DNA of 64,000 nt from Pyropia yezoensis (GCA_009829735.1 CM020619.1:22965554-23029553); one strand, 5' to 3'; shown: positions 8,561 to 21,300, numbered from the stretch's first letter. Translations and numbers: made by a program. The notes: generated by a model not told the origin, from the sequence alone.

Positions 8561-10678
8561 TTTTAATTATGTTATTACATTTTTATCGTGATGGACTCAT
8601 CAAGGACACGTGCTCGGCGCTGACCACGCACGACGGCGACGCTCTCGGAATTCAGAGAACAATCGACCGGCTTCCTGCCCTCCCACACGCACGGCACCCC
8701 GTGCAACACGCGCGTCACCCACCCCCTCCCCTCCTGTCTCCACCCCCCCCCTTCTTTCATAGGACCCGTTCCCGTCGCGGTTACGCACGATGCCCCCCCC
8801 AAACACACCTGAGCGTCCCAGTGAGACGGGAGGTGTCGGTGGTCAGGCTCAACAACCCCCTTTAACGCGTACCGAAAGCCCGGCCGGCGCCTCCGCCCTT
8901 GCGGATGTTGGAACGACGGGTAGTGCCGCGGCACCTGCTGCTGTCGGTGGCCAGGCCCCCGCTCCATTGACCAGTCGCGCCGGCCGTGGCGGCGCCTTGC
9001 TCCGCCACCCCTGTGGGGGTCGGCGCCGAGCATGGCGAGGGGGGCAACGGGACGGAGCCATCCCCGCCGCCGGCCGCCGCTAAGCTCCTCGTGATAGCCG
9101 GCAGGGCGCCGCCCAAGTCACGTGCGCTGCCGCCCCCGGTCGGTCGCAAGCACCCAGGAACCGACGCAACGCCCACATCGCCCCAGTGTGGTTGACAGTC
9201 AGTCCTGGTGTCTAGGTGGAAATGGCTGTACCTGCCTCAGACTCAATTAATTCATGAGGCTCAAAAGGCTGATGAATCAATCTATTTTTAATTTATTAAT
9301 TAATTTAAATAATCAAATGTGTACATTTTATTGCTGCCATCCATGGTTCAAGCCCCACTGCGCCGGTGTCCGCACATAGCTTGTGGTCGGGGCTGCGACT
9401 GCAGGGGGCAGTTGACGAAGTTTATCCCGCATTTAGTCATCAACCCATCCCAAGTTGTTTATAACTGGTTCTGTCAAAGTTCGGTTCAGTTCGGACCTTC
9501 GACCCTAAGTTTGGAAACCACAAAGTTCGCGACGAACATTGCAACCCTGGCCCCGTGCGACATCTCCTCCTCATTGCAGTGGGCCACCCCCCCCCGCCCC
9601 TTGCGCGGCCGTTGGGCGCCATGCACATCCCCGCGGCGCGGTGGCGCGCGCCGCCTCCGCAGGGAGCAACCTCCCCCCCAGGGAAAAGGGCACCCCAAGG
9701 CTGCCTTCCCCAAGCCCCGTCGGGCTGACGCGGCAGCCCTGCCGTCCCCCACCGTCCGACACCAGGACGTTTAACTGCGTATGTGCAGCCCGCAACTCGG
9801 AGTCTGGATGCACACCGTTTCCCTGAAGGGCAGCGGCATGCCAAGTAGCCCGTCCATGGTGCCGGCGCCGCCGCCAAGGGACCACGTGGAGGGTCCCACC
9901 CCACCACGTGGACGTCCGAAAGGCCGCCCCGCCCCCCCCCCCCCCCCCCAACCCCACCATGTGAAATTTCACAGGGTGAGGATAGATGCAGATTCCTGCC
10001 TCCCGCCCCGCGACACCAGCACTGCAGTGCGCGGGGTCCTGACGGCGCGGCCCCGCGCGGTCGCGTACGGCCGTGCGTTCACTTCCGCCCCCGCACCGGG
10101 GCCTGCACCGCTGCCTCCATCGAGCGCTGCTTTGTCGTCCGCCCCGGAGGCGGCACCGGCGACGTCTTCCCCGTGCAGACCGCGCGCCCGCGTGCCCGCG
10201 CGCCCTGTGCACCGCCACTGGCGGCAACGTCCGTGCACGGAGCTCGCGTGGACGAGCACTTGGAAGTGGATTAAGACCCAGTCGGAGGAGCGGCTGCTTC
10301 TGCTGCTGGTATGTCCTTGAGGGTTGCTGCTTGTCGTTGGATGCATGCTCTTCGTTTGGTATTCTTCCTCCTTTTCTGTGGGAGGCGTTGAAGACGTCCT
10401 TGCAGCTGCCGAGCAAGTGTCGCCACCTCACTGCGCGATTTTGTGGGTGCGGTGCCGCTTCTTTGCGCCTGGGCGTGCTTTCTCGCATGCAGTACTCTCG
10501 GACACGAACGCTGACTGTGGTCTCTGGGCTTGAGCCGCACCCGTAGTCGCTCTTTTGCCATGTTTTTACTCGTACATGTATTCGTTTCTCTGCTCTGGCA
10601 CATGCGCCTTAGATGATGGAGCTGGCTCAGCCCGTGGTGCGCATGACGATGTGTCATCTGGTGCAAAGCGCCCTAACA
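8561..10678. other. Mixed GC-rich and AT-rich DNA, possible 5' part of next gene
   Basis: Contains an AT-rich island (9240-9320) and C-rich and G-rich low complexity (8725-8760, 9590-9960). Around 10260-10312 a short open stretch ends in a donor-like G|GTATGT, and GCCTTAG at 10605-10611 could be the matching acceptor, so an upstream exon of the NTPase-nuclease gene is possible. No convincing separate gene was found. Confidence 0.35.
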
Positions 10679-13664
10679 TGCCGACACCGATCGCAGCTGT
10701 TGAAGGTGGTGCACGGTCGTCGCCGCGAAAGAGGCGTGTCACGTCAACCCTCCCTGCGGCCGCATCAACGGGAGGGGGTGCTGCTGGGCCAGCGGCTGGG
10801 ACGACCGCAGCGCAGCAGACGGCTGACTCCCATCTCGCTGAAGGGGGTCATCTTCCGACCACTGCTTCGGGCACCAGTCGGCTGCGTGCGCTTCGTGATC
10901 GTCGCAAGGAACTTCGCGACAAGCTGGCAGGGGCGGAGCGGGACATCCAGAAGAAGGAGGCTGCGAAAGATGTGCTGGCGGAGAAGCTGGAAGATCTGGA
11001 TGAGCAGCTTGCTCGGCCAGACCTGAGTGCGAAGGACGAGGTTCAGCTGCAGGCCAAGCAGCTGATGCTTTAAGGCGAGATCAACAATGACACCGCCGCT
11101 CTTGGTGGCCTATACGCAGACCAGCGACGCATCAAGGACGAAGTTGCGGCGCTTGAGCAGGAGATTGCAGCAGAAGAGGCGGCGCGGAGGAAGGCCCACA
11201 ACGAGGTACGTGTCTCTCGCCTACTGTTATGTTGCTTTGCGTGTTCTACGACTCTCTATTTGGCGATGTTGTTCGTGTTTCTCGCTCTTGACCCAGATGG
11301 TCGGCATGCTGCACAGCGTCCTCGATAGTCCATTCTGCAACTGTGTGGCCATACGATCAGAACTGACGGCACGACTTTCAACTACTGCGCCTTTGTCTTC
11401 CACAGTGTTCTGTTGATTGGTTTTTCGTCTCTTGTAGTTTTCAAGTGTTGTGCAGCGCTTAGAGACTGTCAGGCTCCCGGACGTGTCGGTACAATATTCA
11501 GAGCACCAGCTGAGCGACCCGCAGTTGCAGCTGCGTGGGAGTGGCGATATTGTCCAAGAGCTCCAAAGGTGCGCTGTGGAGAATCTGGCACCCGCCGCAG
11601 GACGGCCCAAGGTGCTCGTTGTCAGTGGCCCTGCTGGTTCGGGGAAGACACGGGTTAGGTTTGAAGCGCTGTGCCGGCCGTCAGGGCTATCTGGGGACCT
11701 GAAAGGCAAGCTGGAGCAGTCGGCCGGCTGCGCCGTGGTGACCATCCCCTTGTTCATCGACTTCAACAACGGCTTCAGCTACCTTGATGGCGTGGATGGC
11801 GGCAACATAGACCAGAACCTTGGAGTTCATCTGGCTGCCCGCGCTTTGCGCGTCTCTGCAGCCAGGGTGAAGAGGGACAACGGTAGGAGCTTGGACGGCT
11901 TGGAGACCGCTGAAGTGCTGACGGCGATCGCCAAGGGCGCCCTCCGTTGAGCGTCTGAAGCGGCCGCTTCCCCTCCTGCCGTGATTTTCCTCGCGCTGCA
12001 TCTCGACGAGTACCAGATGTACATGCAGCGGCTGATGACGCGGAGTGGTTACTCTGAGGAGCAGGTGCGTCTGTGCTTCAAGGACATGATGGGTGCCGCG
12101 AACAACTGGGTGAGCTCGGCAAGTGTTGCTGTCGGTTCCAAGCTCGTCTTCTTCCCGGTTGTTACAGGAACGCCTGTGGCTGGTCTGAAGCTGTTGCTCA
12201 CTGACAAGCTTTCGCAAGTCGCCGTCACCCCCGACCGCTTGCTATTGGTGGAGTCGGCGGAGCTGATCGCTGACGTCCTCACTGCTCATCCGGAGCGGTC
12301 ACCCCTGCGTCCGGGCGTGCTGGAGGCGCTGCTTGGGAGTGACCAGGCCCGCAACGCTTTGGGTGACACCGACTTCCTGCCGCGGCACATTGTCAACCTC
12401 GGCAACGAAGCACTCAAAGTCTTTCCACCAGCCACTGATGGGGCTGCCATGGCGTCTGGCATCGACTGGGCCCTTGCCATGGGTCCTGTAGTCCTGTCGA
12501 CGGTGCCGGAGGACGAAGTTCGCAACGCCTCTACGCTTGCTCTCCTAGCTCTCTCCCAAGCCCCGGTGGACCTGGACGGGACGTCCTTGCCCTTCGCGCA
12601 GGATGTGACCGCTGCAGCAGTGTCTGGAGTGGTCAAGCTGGTATCTGTAGGAGAAGACCGACACGTTGTGCGCATCCCTCTCATTCAGCTTCGGCGCTGG
12701 GGCTTGCCTTCCATCCTGCCGGCGCACCTGTTGTCCGAGACCACCTGCACGTGGGAGCAGGTGGAGGTGATCGTCGGGTACTGCATGACCGCGGCCCTAC
12801 TTCCCGGCTTGCGGTCGTCGCCGCTATTTGTCCAGGACTTGTGTAGCAGAAGCCACCTTGAAATCGCCGGAAAAATCGATGTTGGATGCCCGGAATCGAT
12901 CCCACGCCATGGATCATATGTTAACCAGGCGTTGTGGTCCACAGTGGTCCACAACGCCTGGTTACCATATGTTCCATGGACCACTGTGGACCACAACGCC
13001 TGGTTAACATATGTTCCATGGCGTGGGTTCGATTCCGGGCATACAACATCGATTTTTCTGGCGATTTCAAGGTGGCTTCTGCTACAACTTGTTTCCTGAT
13101 GCGCTGGGCTGCGACCTCCTACCCCCGTGGGAGCTGATCCTGAATGACCCGCGCTCACTGTACGTGGAGCAGACCCGGTTCATCTCGCCCAACAAGCCCG
13201 TGCCGCAGAAGCAGATGGCGGTGCCAGCTCGGAAGGAGTTCGAGGCGGTGCATAAAGAGGTGCTTCTGACCGACGGCGCGTTTTTGACGTGCCGCGGAAA
13301 CATGGCGGTGGACATCCGCTTTTCGTGTCCTATGTGTCGTCGCGGAAAGCGAAGGGGCATGCTGCACGTGTTTGTGCAAACTAAGCACACCTCCTCGAAC
13401 CGCAGGCTATCCGACGCTGATGCGGATGCCTGGTACACGAGCGTCGCGCATTCTACGGAGAAGTGGGACTCCGGCGGAGATCAAGTGCTGTTCGTGTACT
13501 TCTCCAGCAAGCATTTGACCGATGACGGAGCTGGCGCCCTTTACTCCACGCAGTTCTTCGAGTCCCGCCCTAGACTCGTGGTGGTGACCAACGGCGAGCT
13601 GTCCCGCGTGCTACCTCCCTTTCTCCTGACTCGCGTCACAACAACGGCGCAGGAGCAGTGTTGA
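10679..13664 (+). pseudogene. Crinkler-RHS-type P-loop NTPase/nuclease, broken
   Basis: Order: Ala/Gly-rich start, coiled coil (RLRALRDRRKELRDKLAG onward), P-loop (GPAGSGKTRVRFEA, near 11626), hydrophobic strand with Walker B (FLALHLDEYQ, near 12000), a later strand ending PVVTGTP, then a C-terminal domain with AVDIRF and FVQTKHT that looks like a PD-(D/E)XK nuclease (D then QxK). GT-AG introns fit 11206-11296 and one ending at 11437. Breaks: in-frame TAA at 11071, in-frame TGA at 11948, and a 245-bp MITE insert that shifts the frame. Without insert and duplication (250 bp) the frames on its two sides agree, so the insertion broke a once continuous gene. The family call rests on architecture; other P-loop families are possible. 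Confidence 0.6.
12842..13086. mobile_element. 245-bp foldback MITE with 5-bp TSD ACTTG
   Basis: Terminal inverted repeats begin TGTAGCAGAAGCCACCTTG and end with the complement; the arms run ~90 bp. The target duplication ACTTG is exact (12837-12841 and 13087-13091). The centre repeats an AACCAGGCGTTGTGG unit in alternating orientation, giving hairpins within the hairpin. The right arm contains GGGTTCGATTCC, a Pol III B box like that of tRNA genes. There is no coding capacity. It sits inside the nuclease part of the broken NTPase gene. Confidence 0.85.
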
Positions 13665-13949
13665 GAGATATAGGGGATGGCCCCGCGGTTGTTGTAGCAG
13701 ACGGCCGCGCGGCGGCTGCCATTGCGAACGTGCGCTTGGCCGACGCAGCGGGCGGCGGCGGTTGCGTCGGTTGTCGTGCTCACGGTGGCGCAGCGGCGCC
13801 ACGCTCCCCATCGCCGCGCCTCCGCGCGCCGCAGTCCCCGTCGCCGCCGCAGTCTTCGGCGTCCGCGCTGCCCGCGGCGGGTCGGGGTGGCGGCGGCGGT
13901 GGCGTCTTCCCCCGCGATGGGAGCAGCGACTGGGTAATGGAGCGCCGGG

Positions 13950-14111
13950 TCGGTGGAGGGGCCGGTGGCGGCGGCGGTGGTGGCGGCGGAGGTGGGGGTG
14001 GCCGTGGCGTCGTTGGTGGTGCCGGTGCCGGGGGCAGTGGGGGCGGCGGCGGGGGCGGTGGGGGCGGCGGCGGGGGCGTCGGCGGGGGTGGAGGAGGGGG
14101 GGTGGGGGGGG
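13950..14111. repeat. GGT/GGC-rich simple repeat
   Basis: About 160 bp of G-rich imperfect triplets ending in a near-pure G run. Long glycine or proline ORFs here on either strand are composition artefacts. Confidence 0.8.
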
Positions 14112-15936
14112 GGGCATAAAATCTCAAAATTGGATAAAAATCTCACATGGGTGCCTGCCCCTGGTCGCCACCCCGAGAGCTGACGGGACACCCGTCGCGG
14201 TGAGCTCCCCATCCCTGTGCTGCATGTATCACACCATTGTGCTTCTCATAGCATGCGCTCCATGCCCATGTGCTTTTTTCTGTGAAAAAAGCAGACAATG
14301 CCCACATGGTGGACCCACACGTATGCTATTCATGGTATCCGCCGGTCCGTCGCTTGCCCCGGGGTCCCACCACCACGAGCTACCTGTAGGGTAAACCAGG
14401 CGCCAGGACAGCTCCCCAGACACACCCGTCCTCTTCTGGTACAAAAAAGCCCTGGTGTGTCTCGATGGGTTGTAGCCTAAGATGGCGCCTGTTCGTTTTT
14501 CTTGCTGGCAGATACATGTGTTCTTTGGAGGACCCCCCCTCCTGGTATGAAGAACGGTGAAGGCTCAGCACTGGTATCTTCAAAGCTGTACCGCTGCATC
14601 CCTTCGTGCGTCCCACAATGCGTATGTTTCTCTTCCATCCAGTCTTCTAGCATGTACCCAGAGGCTCTTAGTAGCTCGATCTCGGACGCCCACGTACGAG
14701 CAAACGACTGCAAGGAGACAGAGAGTGCACACCTATATTAAAAGGTTCTCTCTGTCTCATGGTCCTCCAGACATCGCTGCGAGGCTCTGGGCTGATAAAA
14801 CAGTCGCCGAAGACTGGTCAAGAGAGGCTCAAGGCGTCCTAGAGGGGGTGCACGCCGTGGTGTAATGTGGCTTGTCGTGAAGTGCCCTCAGTTCTTTCTG
14901 AGCGAGCGTGGCGGGCCGTGTTTCTTTGTGAAGGTGTCTGGGGGATGGCCGCTTGTGGTTCATTGTTCCGCAGAGCTGGCGATGATGTAGGCTTCGAAGT
15001 CTGGATGGGAATAGATCTGTTTTGTTTTGTGGGACACGCGTCAAACAATGGTGTACACGACCGTGTGTCGCCTTCAACGCCATTCTCTCTAGGATGTATC
15101 ACAGCACATCCATGTGGCCCTACTGCACTGAATTTGGCCACAAGATTGCCGAAGAGAGCGGTTACATGTCACCTCTAACACGAAACACATGACACCACGG
15201 CGTGCCCTCTATGACGCCTTGAGCCTCTCTTGACCAGTCTTCGGCGACTGTTTTATCAGCCCAGAGCCTCGCAGCGATGTCTGGAGGACCATGAGACAGA
15301 GAGAACCTTTTAATATAGGTGTGCACTCTCTGTCTCCTTGCAGTCGTTTGCTCGTACGTGGGCGTCCGAGATCGAGCTACTAAGAGCCTCTGGGTACATG
15401 CTAGAAGACTGGATGGAAGAGAAACATACGCATTGTGGGACGCACGAAGGGATGCAGCGGTACAGCTTTGAAGATACCAGTGCTGAGCCTTCACCGTTCT
15501 TCATACCAGGAGGGGGGGTCCTCCAAAGAACACATGTATCTGCCAGCAAGAAAAACGAACAGGCGCCATCTTAGGCTACAACCCATCGAGACACACCAGG
15601 GCTTTTTTGTACCAGAAGAGGACGGGTGTGTCTGGGGAGCTGTCCTGGCGCCTGGTTTACCCTACAGGTAGCTCGTGGTGGTGGGACCCCGGGGCAAGCG
15701 ACGGACCGGCGGATACCATGAATAGCATACGTGTGGGTCCACCATGTGGGCATTGTCTGCTTTTTTCACAGAAAAAAGCACATGGGCATGGAGCGCATGC
15801 TATGAGAAGCACAATGGTGTGATGCATGCAGCACAGGGATGGGGAGCTCACCGCGACGGGTGTCCCGTCAGCTCTCGGGGTGGGGACCTGGGGCAGGCAC
15901 CCATGTGAGATTTTTGTTCCATGAGAGTTTATGCCC
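14112..15936. mobile_element. 1.8-kb giant palindrome (foldback element)
   Basis: Left arm 14112-~14870 and right arm ~15182-15936 are inverted copies of ~755 bp around a ~310-bp spacer. From 14136/15915 inward they are almost identical (rare differences, e.g. near 14229 and 14845); the outermost ~25 bp are diverged but alignable (GGGCATAAAATCTC against GGGCATAAACTCTC). ORFs of 60-110 aa occur as mirror pairs, with no transposase. Each arm holds a nested hairpin TGCTTTTTTC/GAAAAAAGCA. No target duplication is recognisable because the left end abuts a G tract. Confidence 0.75.
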
Positions 15937-16640
15937 ATGACTCAATCGAAATAAGGAATATAGAGAATATCAGCGTATCTGATGGTGTTAAATAGGCACG
16001 GGTATTCTTCTCAGGAGTCGGGCCCCGTCTTGACGGCAGCCAGAAAAGTGCACGTATCTGCCGAGACATAGGGTCAACTCCGTGTTTTCGTGTCCGAGCA
16101 TCGGGGCAGTGTTGACGGCCAGGCACAAAGCACACGCACGTGTTCGTGCCTGGTGGGCGCCTGGAAATACTTACCACCCATTGAAGGCTACATCCAATGC
16201 AAGGGCACGCCGTCCGTTGGATGGATAAATGTTTTGACATCTTCGCTGGAAGCTGTGAGCCACTCATCTGCTCTCTTGGTCGGAGGTCGGGTGCTCAAGG
16301 CGTGCTTCAGCGTCGGCGGAAAAACACAGTGCATTTCCGACCACGCTCCAGGCGTATCTGAGTGTGTCTGCAGCTATATTGTATTTGTTTGCGTCCGAGT
16401 AGTTTTGTTGTGCCCCATAACGTGCTTCCGGGATGTGCTTCCGGCACGCTTGTGGTTCCGACCAATGGGAGGGCTCTCAGCCTGTGCTTTGTGTCCTGAG
16501 ACACTTTCGGGCGCTGCCGTCAAGACAGGACCTCAGACTGGGCTCAGGCGCTTGTTTGTGTCTCTTTGTACTGCCTTCCACTGTCTCGGTGGCTGTAGCC
16601 GGGGGATTGATCATTCCAGCCTATGAGGTGTGTGTATTTT
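15937..16640. other. Spacer with a possible TIR pair
   Basis: No gene seen. GTCTTGACGGCAGC near 16029 recurs inverted as GCTGCCGTCAAGAC near 16514, a 14-bp perfect inverted repeat about 500 bp apart with weaker similarity beyond. It may bound a small non-autonomous DNA transposon; no target duplication was found. Confidence 0.3.
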
Positions 16641-18316
16641 GACCGATGAGACCGCCATTAACTGGGCGTGTCCCGTGGAGCGTCGTGTGGCGTGTGGCCA
16701 ACGACGTTGAGCGTGCGGCAGCTCGCGGCTCCGCTGGGCAGCGGCCGCGGCCGTCGGGCCGGAAGGCGGCCCAGCTGGCCGTCGGGCCGCCCGGCGGCCG
16801 CGTCACCGCGGCCGCGGCGGGCCCGTCCTGCCGGGCCCGTGGCACCCTGCCAGCGACGGCTCTCTCGGTAGCCGCGCCGGCTACGACTTGCCTGCTCGCT
16901 CGCTGCCGCAGCCGCCAACCGCCGCGGCCCCCACCCGCGCGACACTGCCCTCCCCCCGCGCGACCCAATCCCCACCACCACCACCCCTCCGCGACACCAC
17001 CTCCGCGGCACCCCCCCCCCACCCCCCCGCACCCCTCCCGGCCCCTTCCCCTCTAACCTGGGGTGAGTCACCCTCTCCCAGGGATCCCACCCCCCCCACG
17101 CACGAGCCGTGGCACCCCCACCCGCCCCCACCCGCCGGCAAGACGCGGGGCCCTCCTTCTCCGACACTCCCACCACACTCCTTGGACTGCTCTCCTCCCG
17201 CCACCCCCACCTTTCTTCTCCCAGAGTGTCCGCGCTTTCCTCCCAGAGCACCCCCCCCCCCCCGTCTCCCCCCCCCCCACCCTCGCCCCCCCGCCGCAAG
17301 TGTTTTCCACCCCCCCCCCACCGCAGGTGTTTTCCTCGCCACCCGCACACAAGCCCGTCGACCGCGCGACCGCGGCACGCAGGCGCCGCAGGCGCCGCGG
17401 CCGCGTGCCACCCACCCCACCGCGCGGGGCGAGTGCCTGCGCCAGTGTGCGGGGGGGGGAGGAGAGGGGCGGGAGGAGTGCCGCTGCGAGCAAAGGTCAG
17501 AGGCACGCACCCGTCGCGCGGCGCGGCGCACCCGCCGGCCGACCACCCGCCGTCCCAGCCGCGTCTAGACGCGGCCGGCCGCCCCGACGCCGCTGTCGCC
17601 CGCCCGACGCGCTGCGTGCCGCTGCGGCCGCTGCCGCTGCCGCTGCCGCCGCCGCCGCCGCTGCCGCCGCTGCTACCGCTGCTGTCGCTGTGGGCGTTGC
17701 CCGCCGCCCGCCGGCGCCCCCCACCGCGACGCCACTCGTGACGAGACTGTGCCGCACGGCAGTGGGCGCGGGGGTGGGGCGGTAGCGGGGGTGCGGGTGG
17801 CGTGGGCGGGCCCGCACGCCTCCCTTGCTCCTCCCCTCTCTCCCCTCGTCGACGCCCTTTTCCTCATTCCTCCCGCCCCTTACCCCCCACCCCCCCCCTC
17901 GTCTGCTCCCCCCCCAGCCAGAGCCATTCGTTGCCGGGGCGGCTGCTGCGCCTGTGCACACCACGCCCGCCTGCCGCCGCCCCGTCCTTCTCCCTAGGCG
18001 TCCTCTCTTTCCTTGCGCACCCCTGGTGCCTGACAGGGCGTCGTCGCCGGCTGCCGAGCTGGGGTGCCGCCATTCGCGCTCGGCGGCCGCGCCGGGGGCG
18101 GCCCCCTGTCGGCGGCCAGGCGTCACCGCGAGTCCCCACCCGTCCCCCCAACCCCCCCCCCCTCCCCCCCCCCCCCCCCCCCCCCCTCCCCCCCCCCCCC
18201 CCGCTGAGAGAATCTCGAGCACACCTCCTCTTCGCCCCACGACATCTGGGTCCCCTCTCCCCACACACCCTCTTTCTTGACTCCCCCACCCCCCCCATCC
18301 ATCCTCCACCGCCACC
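16641..18316. other. Extremely GC-rich upstream region
   Basis: About 1.7 kb of C-rich plus-strand DNA with CCG/CTG triplets (17620-17690) and long C runs. All long ORFs are Pro/Arg/Ala/Gly low complexity on both strands. It is presumably promoter and 5' UTR of the pseudokinase gene. Confidence 0.5.
18152..18202. repeat. 51-bp nearly pure poly-C tract
   Basis: All C except two T (18163, 18187). Length of such runs is error-prone in sequencing, relevant to the frame break downstream. Confidence 0.9.
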
Positions 18317-21300
18317 ATGGTAAAGGCTGAGCGCTCCCCCTGCGTGGCCATCCTAGAGGCGTATGGCCTCCTCCGTGACGCGGTCAACGCGGCGGCCATT
18401 GCGCCCGCTTCTGGCGCCCTCCTCCTCTCCCGCGTCGCGGCGCTGCTGCGGGGCCTCCGGGACCTGGAAGCTGTCCCCGCCCGCGTCGCCCGCTTTCGCG
18501 TCGACACGGGCGCGCAGTGGGCCATCCACGAGGCCATCCGGTCGGCAACGGCGGTGGTGGAGGGCGCCGCCCGCGCCACCCCCGTCGCTGCCATCACGAT
18601 TGACCGGGGGGTGGTGGGCGCAGCGGTTGCCCGGATTGCTGCGTCGGTCGAGGCGCACGCGCCGCTGTCGGCGGCCGCGGCAGCCGAAGTCGCCGCCGCC
18701 GTCGCGGACAGCGCGCACGCGGTGGCGGCACTCGAGGCACACCCGCTATTGGCAGGGCGGAGCGGGGGGGGGGACAACCGCCGCGGGGGGGGGGGGGCTC
18801 CCCAGGAGCACCCAGTAGCGTGGGCCCCCCCGTTACGCCTGTCATGATGTTTGCCGACTTGTTTGCACTTGCCTACGACGCCGGCTCGGGATCCATTGCG
18901 GGCACGCCCGTGGACCTTGAGTACATTGCCGAGGCGGACGTGACGCCAGTTATCGCGCGGGCGCTCCACGCGCGGGTGCGGTTACGGCACCCCAACCTGC
19001 TGGCGCTCTATGGCGTCGTTGCCGCGCCGCCGCTGGCGATGCGGCGACACGACGGGAGTGGCGTCCGGCCCGACGGCTCGGCGGCCGACGCGGGGGACCT
19101 GGCGCTGGCGCTTGTGTCGGAAGCCGCCCTTGACGGCGGCACCACCACCCTCTACGAGGCGCTCGCGGCGGCGGCACTCGACACGCCCGCCAAAATGCGG
19201 GTGTTGCTGGATGTGGCGTCGGCGCTCGTCTTTTTGCACTCGAATGGGTATGCCCACGGGAGTCTCCACCCGGGAGTGGTGGTGTTTGCAAAAGGACTGC
19301 CAGGGCCGGCCAAGCTCGCCCGCCCGGGACTCCATGTGGACGATGAGGGCCGAGGGCGCCTCTTTGTCGGAGGCAGTAGCCAGGCCCAGGCAGCCGCGGC
19401 GAGCTCAGCAGCGGCGGCGGCGGCGGCGGCGGCCGCTGGTGTGGCCTCTCCGTGGTCCGCCGGTGGCCTCGGCCCGACTGAATCGCCCAACGCTGCCGAC
19501 GGCCGTCGCTACTTTGTATCCCCCGAGGTGGCCGCCCACTCGCCCCCGTCGGCCGCGTCCGACGTGTGGGCGTTTGGTCAGATAGCGTACGCCCTCTTTT
19601 CGGGGCGCCAGCCGTACGCGGGCAACGCGGATGGACTCGAGGGTGGGCCGGACGAGACTACGGAGCGCCGCGTGTCAGTGTTCACCGGTGGTGATGCCAG
19701 CAGCAGAGGGCAGCATGCCGTCAGCATATCACCTGCAAGAGGCGGCGGTCGGCTAGTGCCTGGCGGCTTCCTGTCGCCCCCCCTGCAGCATTCTCCGTCC
19801 AACACCGGGCGCCAAATGTCCCGAGGCCGCCCTCGGGGCACCCTCATGGAACAACTCCTGGCGGGAGTCCCCCCCTCCAAGACCCCCCTCCTTGCTGCCA
19901 ACACCCCCCCCGCCGTCGTTGACCTGATCTACACGGCTTGTCTCGCGCCCTCCCCACGGGCGCGGTCGCCATCCCACGCGCTCCTTGGGCGGCTCGTTGC
20001 CTTGCGACGCACGGTGCCGCTGCTCTTTGGGGACGGCGGCCCCGGCGGCGCAGCGACCTCCCGCGCTGCCCGCACCTTTGAGCGCGCCCTCGGCGAGCAC
20101 ATCACCGACGGTGGGGGTGTGCAGGCCGCCCTCCGTGCCATCTACCGACTGCGCTTCCGGGGAGAGCCGCTCGCGTCGACCGCCAACTTGCGAGCGCCGG
20201 GGCGGGTGTGGGCGGCGCGGGCGGCGGCGGGCGATGCGCACGCGGCATGGAACCTTCACGCCTGCTATCGACGGGGCCATTTCGTGGCGCGGGATCTGCA
20301 CGTGGCAATGGACTGGCTGGTGGTTTCGCGGCGGGCGGAGAAGGAAGCGGCAGCGCAGGCGGCACGGGGGGAAAGGTGGGGGGTCCCCGGAGACGAAGAC
20401 ACGGCCGCCGCGGTGGTGCGGCAGCTCGCCGAAGCTGGCTTTTCTGGTGATCGGGGGGAGGACAGCGATGGGAGCTCCTCCCATAGGAGCCGCGGCACGA
20501 ACGCTTCCGGGCGTTCCCCAGCCGGAAGCATTGCGGACGAGTGGACAGCTGGAAGCCGGCCGTCGCCCACCTCATCAATAGATGGCGGTGGCCGGTCGGC
20601 GGCGACCAGTCCTCGACCTCGGTCACTGGCCAGCCTTGCCGCCGGCTCCTGGGTGCGAACTTCATCGGGGATGTCTACAAGCTCGGGGGCCTCCTCCACG
20701 CGGCCAGCCGACGGTGGAAGGCCAAGCCCCGGAATCTCGGGGCTGCCACAGGGTCTGCGGTCTACTGGGAGAGTCTCTGCAAACGCGGGCTCCTTTTCTC
20801 GTCGAAATGAGTCGCCCCGTGCAAGTAGCGCCGCCACCGGTGGCGGGGACGACTCGGGACTGGCCGCCCTAACAGGTCTGCCTGGCGTAGGCGGCGTACC
20901 CGCGGCGCGGCGTGCAACTCCCGAGGAAGCAGCCGAGACGGTGGCGGCGCTGGAGGCCGCCGTTCGCGTTGGGAGCGCCACCGACGCCGAGGCGGGGGAA
21001 GCGCTCTTTCAGTTGGGAATGGTCGTTGCCCTCGGCTGGGGTGGCGCCGCGCGCGACCCTGTGCGGGCAGGGGAGCTGTTTGCATCCGCAATGGGCCTCG
21101 GACACGCGGACGCGACCAACGCAATGGGCGAGCGCCACCGCCGGCTGGGAGAGGCACGCAAAGCGGCAGCCGCGTTCCTGGCTGCCGAGAGCTTGGGCTC
21201 CCTTGCGGCGACGGTCAACAGGGCGGTAGGGATTGTTGACGTTCGAGGGGGGGCAGGTGCGGTCGGCACCTCGACGGACGTTGCAGGCAGGGCTGTTGGA

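Noticed and set aside
13611..14127. Pro/His/Arg- or Gly-rich ORFs on both strands
   Set aside because: Produced by the GGT/GGC simple repeat; no domain or start context.
14298..15753. Mirror-image ORFs of 60-112 aa as possible genes
   Set aside because: They are duplicated by the palindrome arms and match no family; the palindrome explains them.
17497..18969. 490-aa minus-strand ORF
   Set aside because: Antisense to the pseudokinase gene and poly-C tract; Ala/Gly/Arg composition only.
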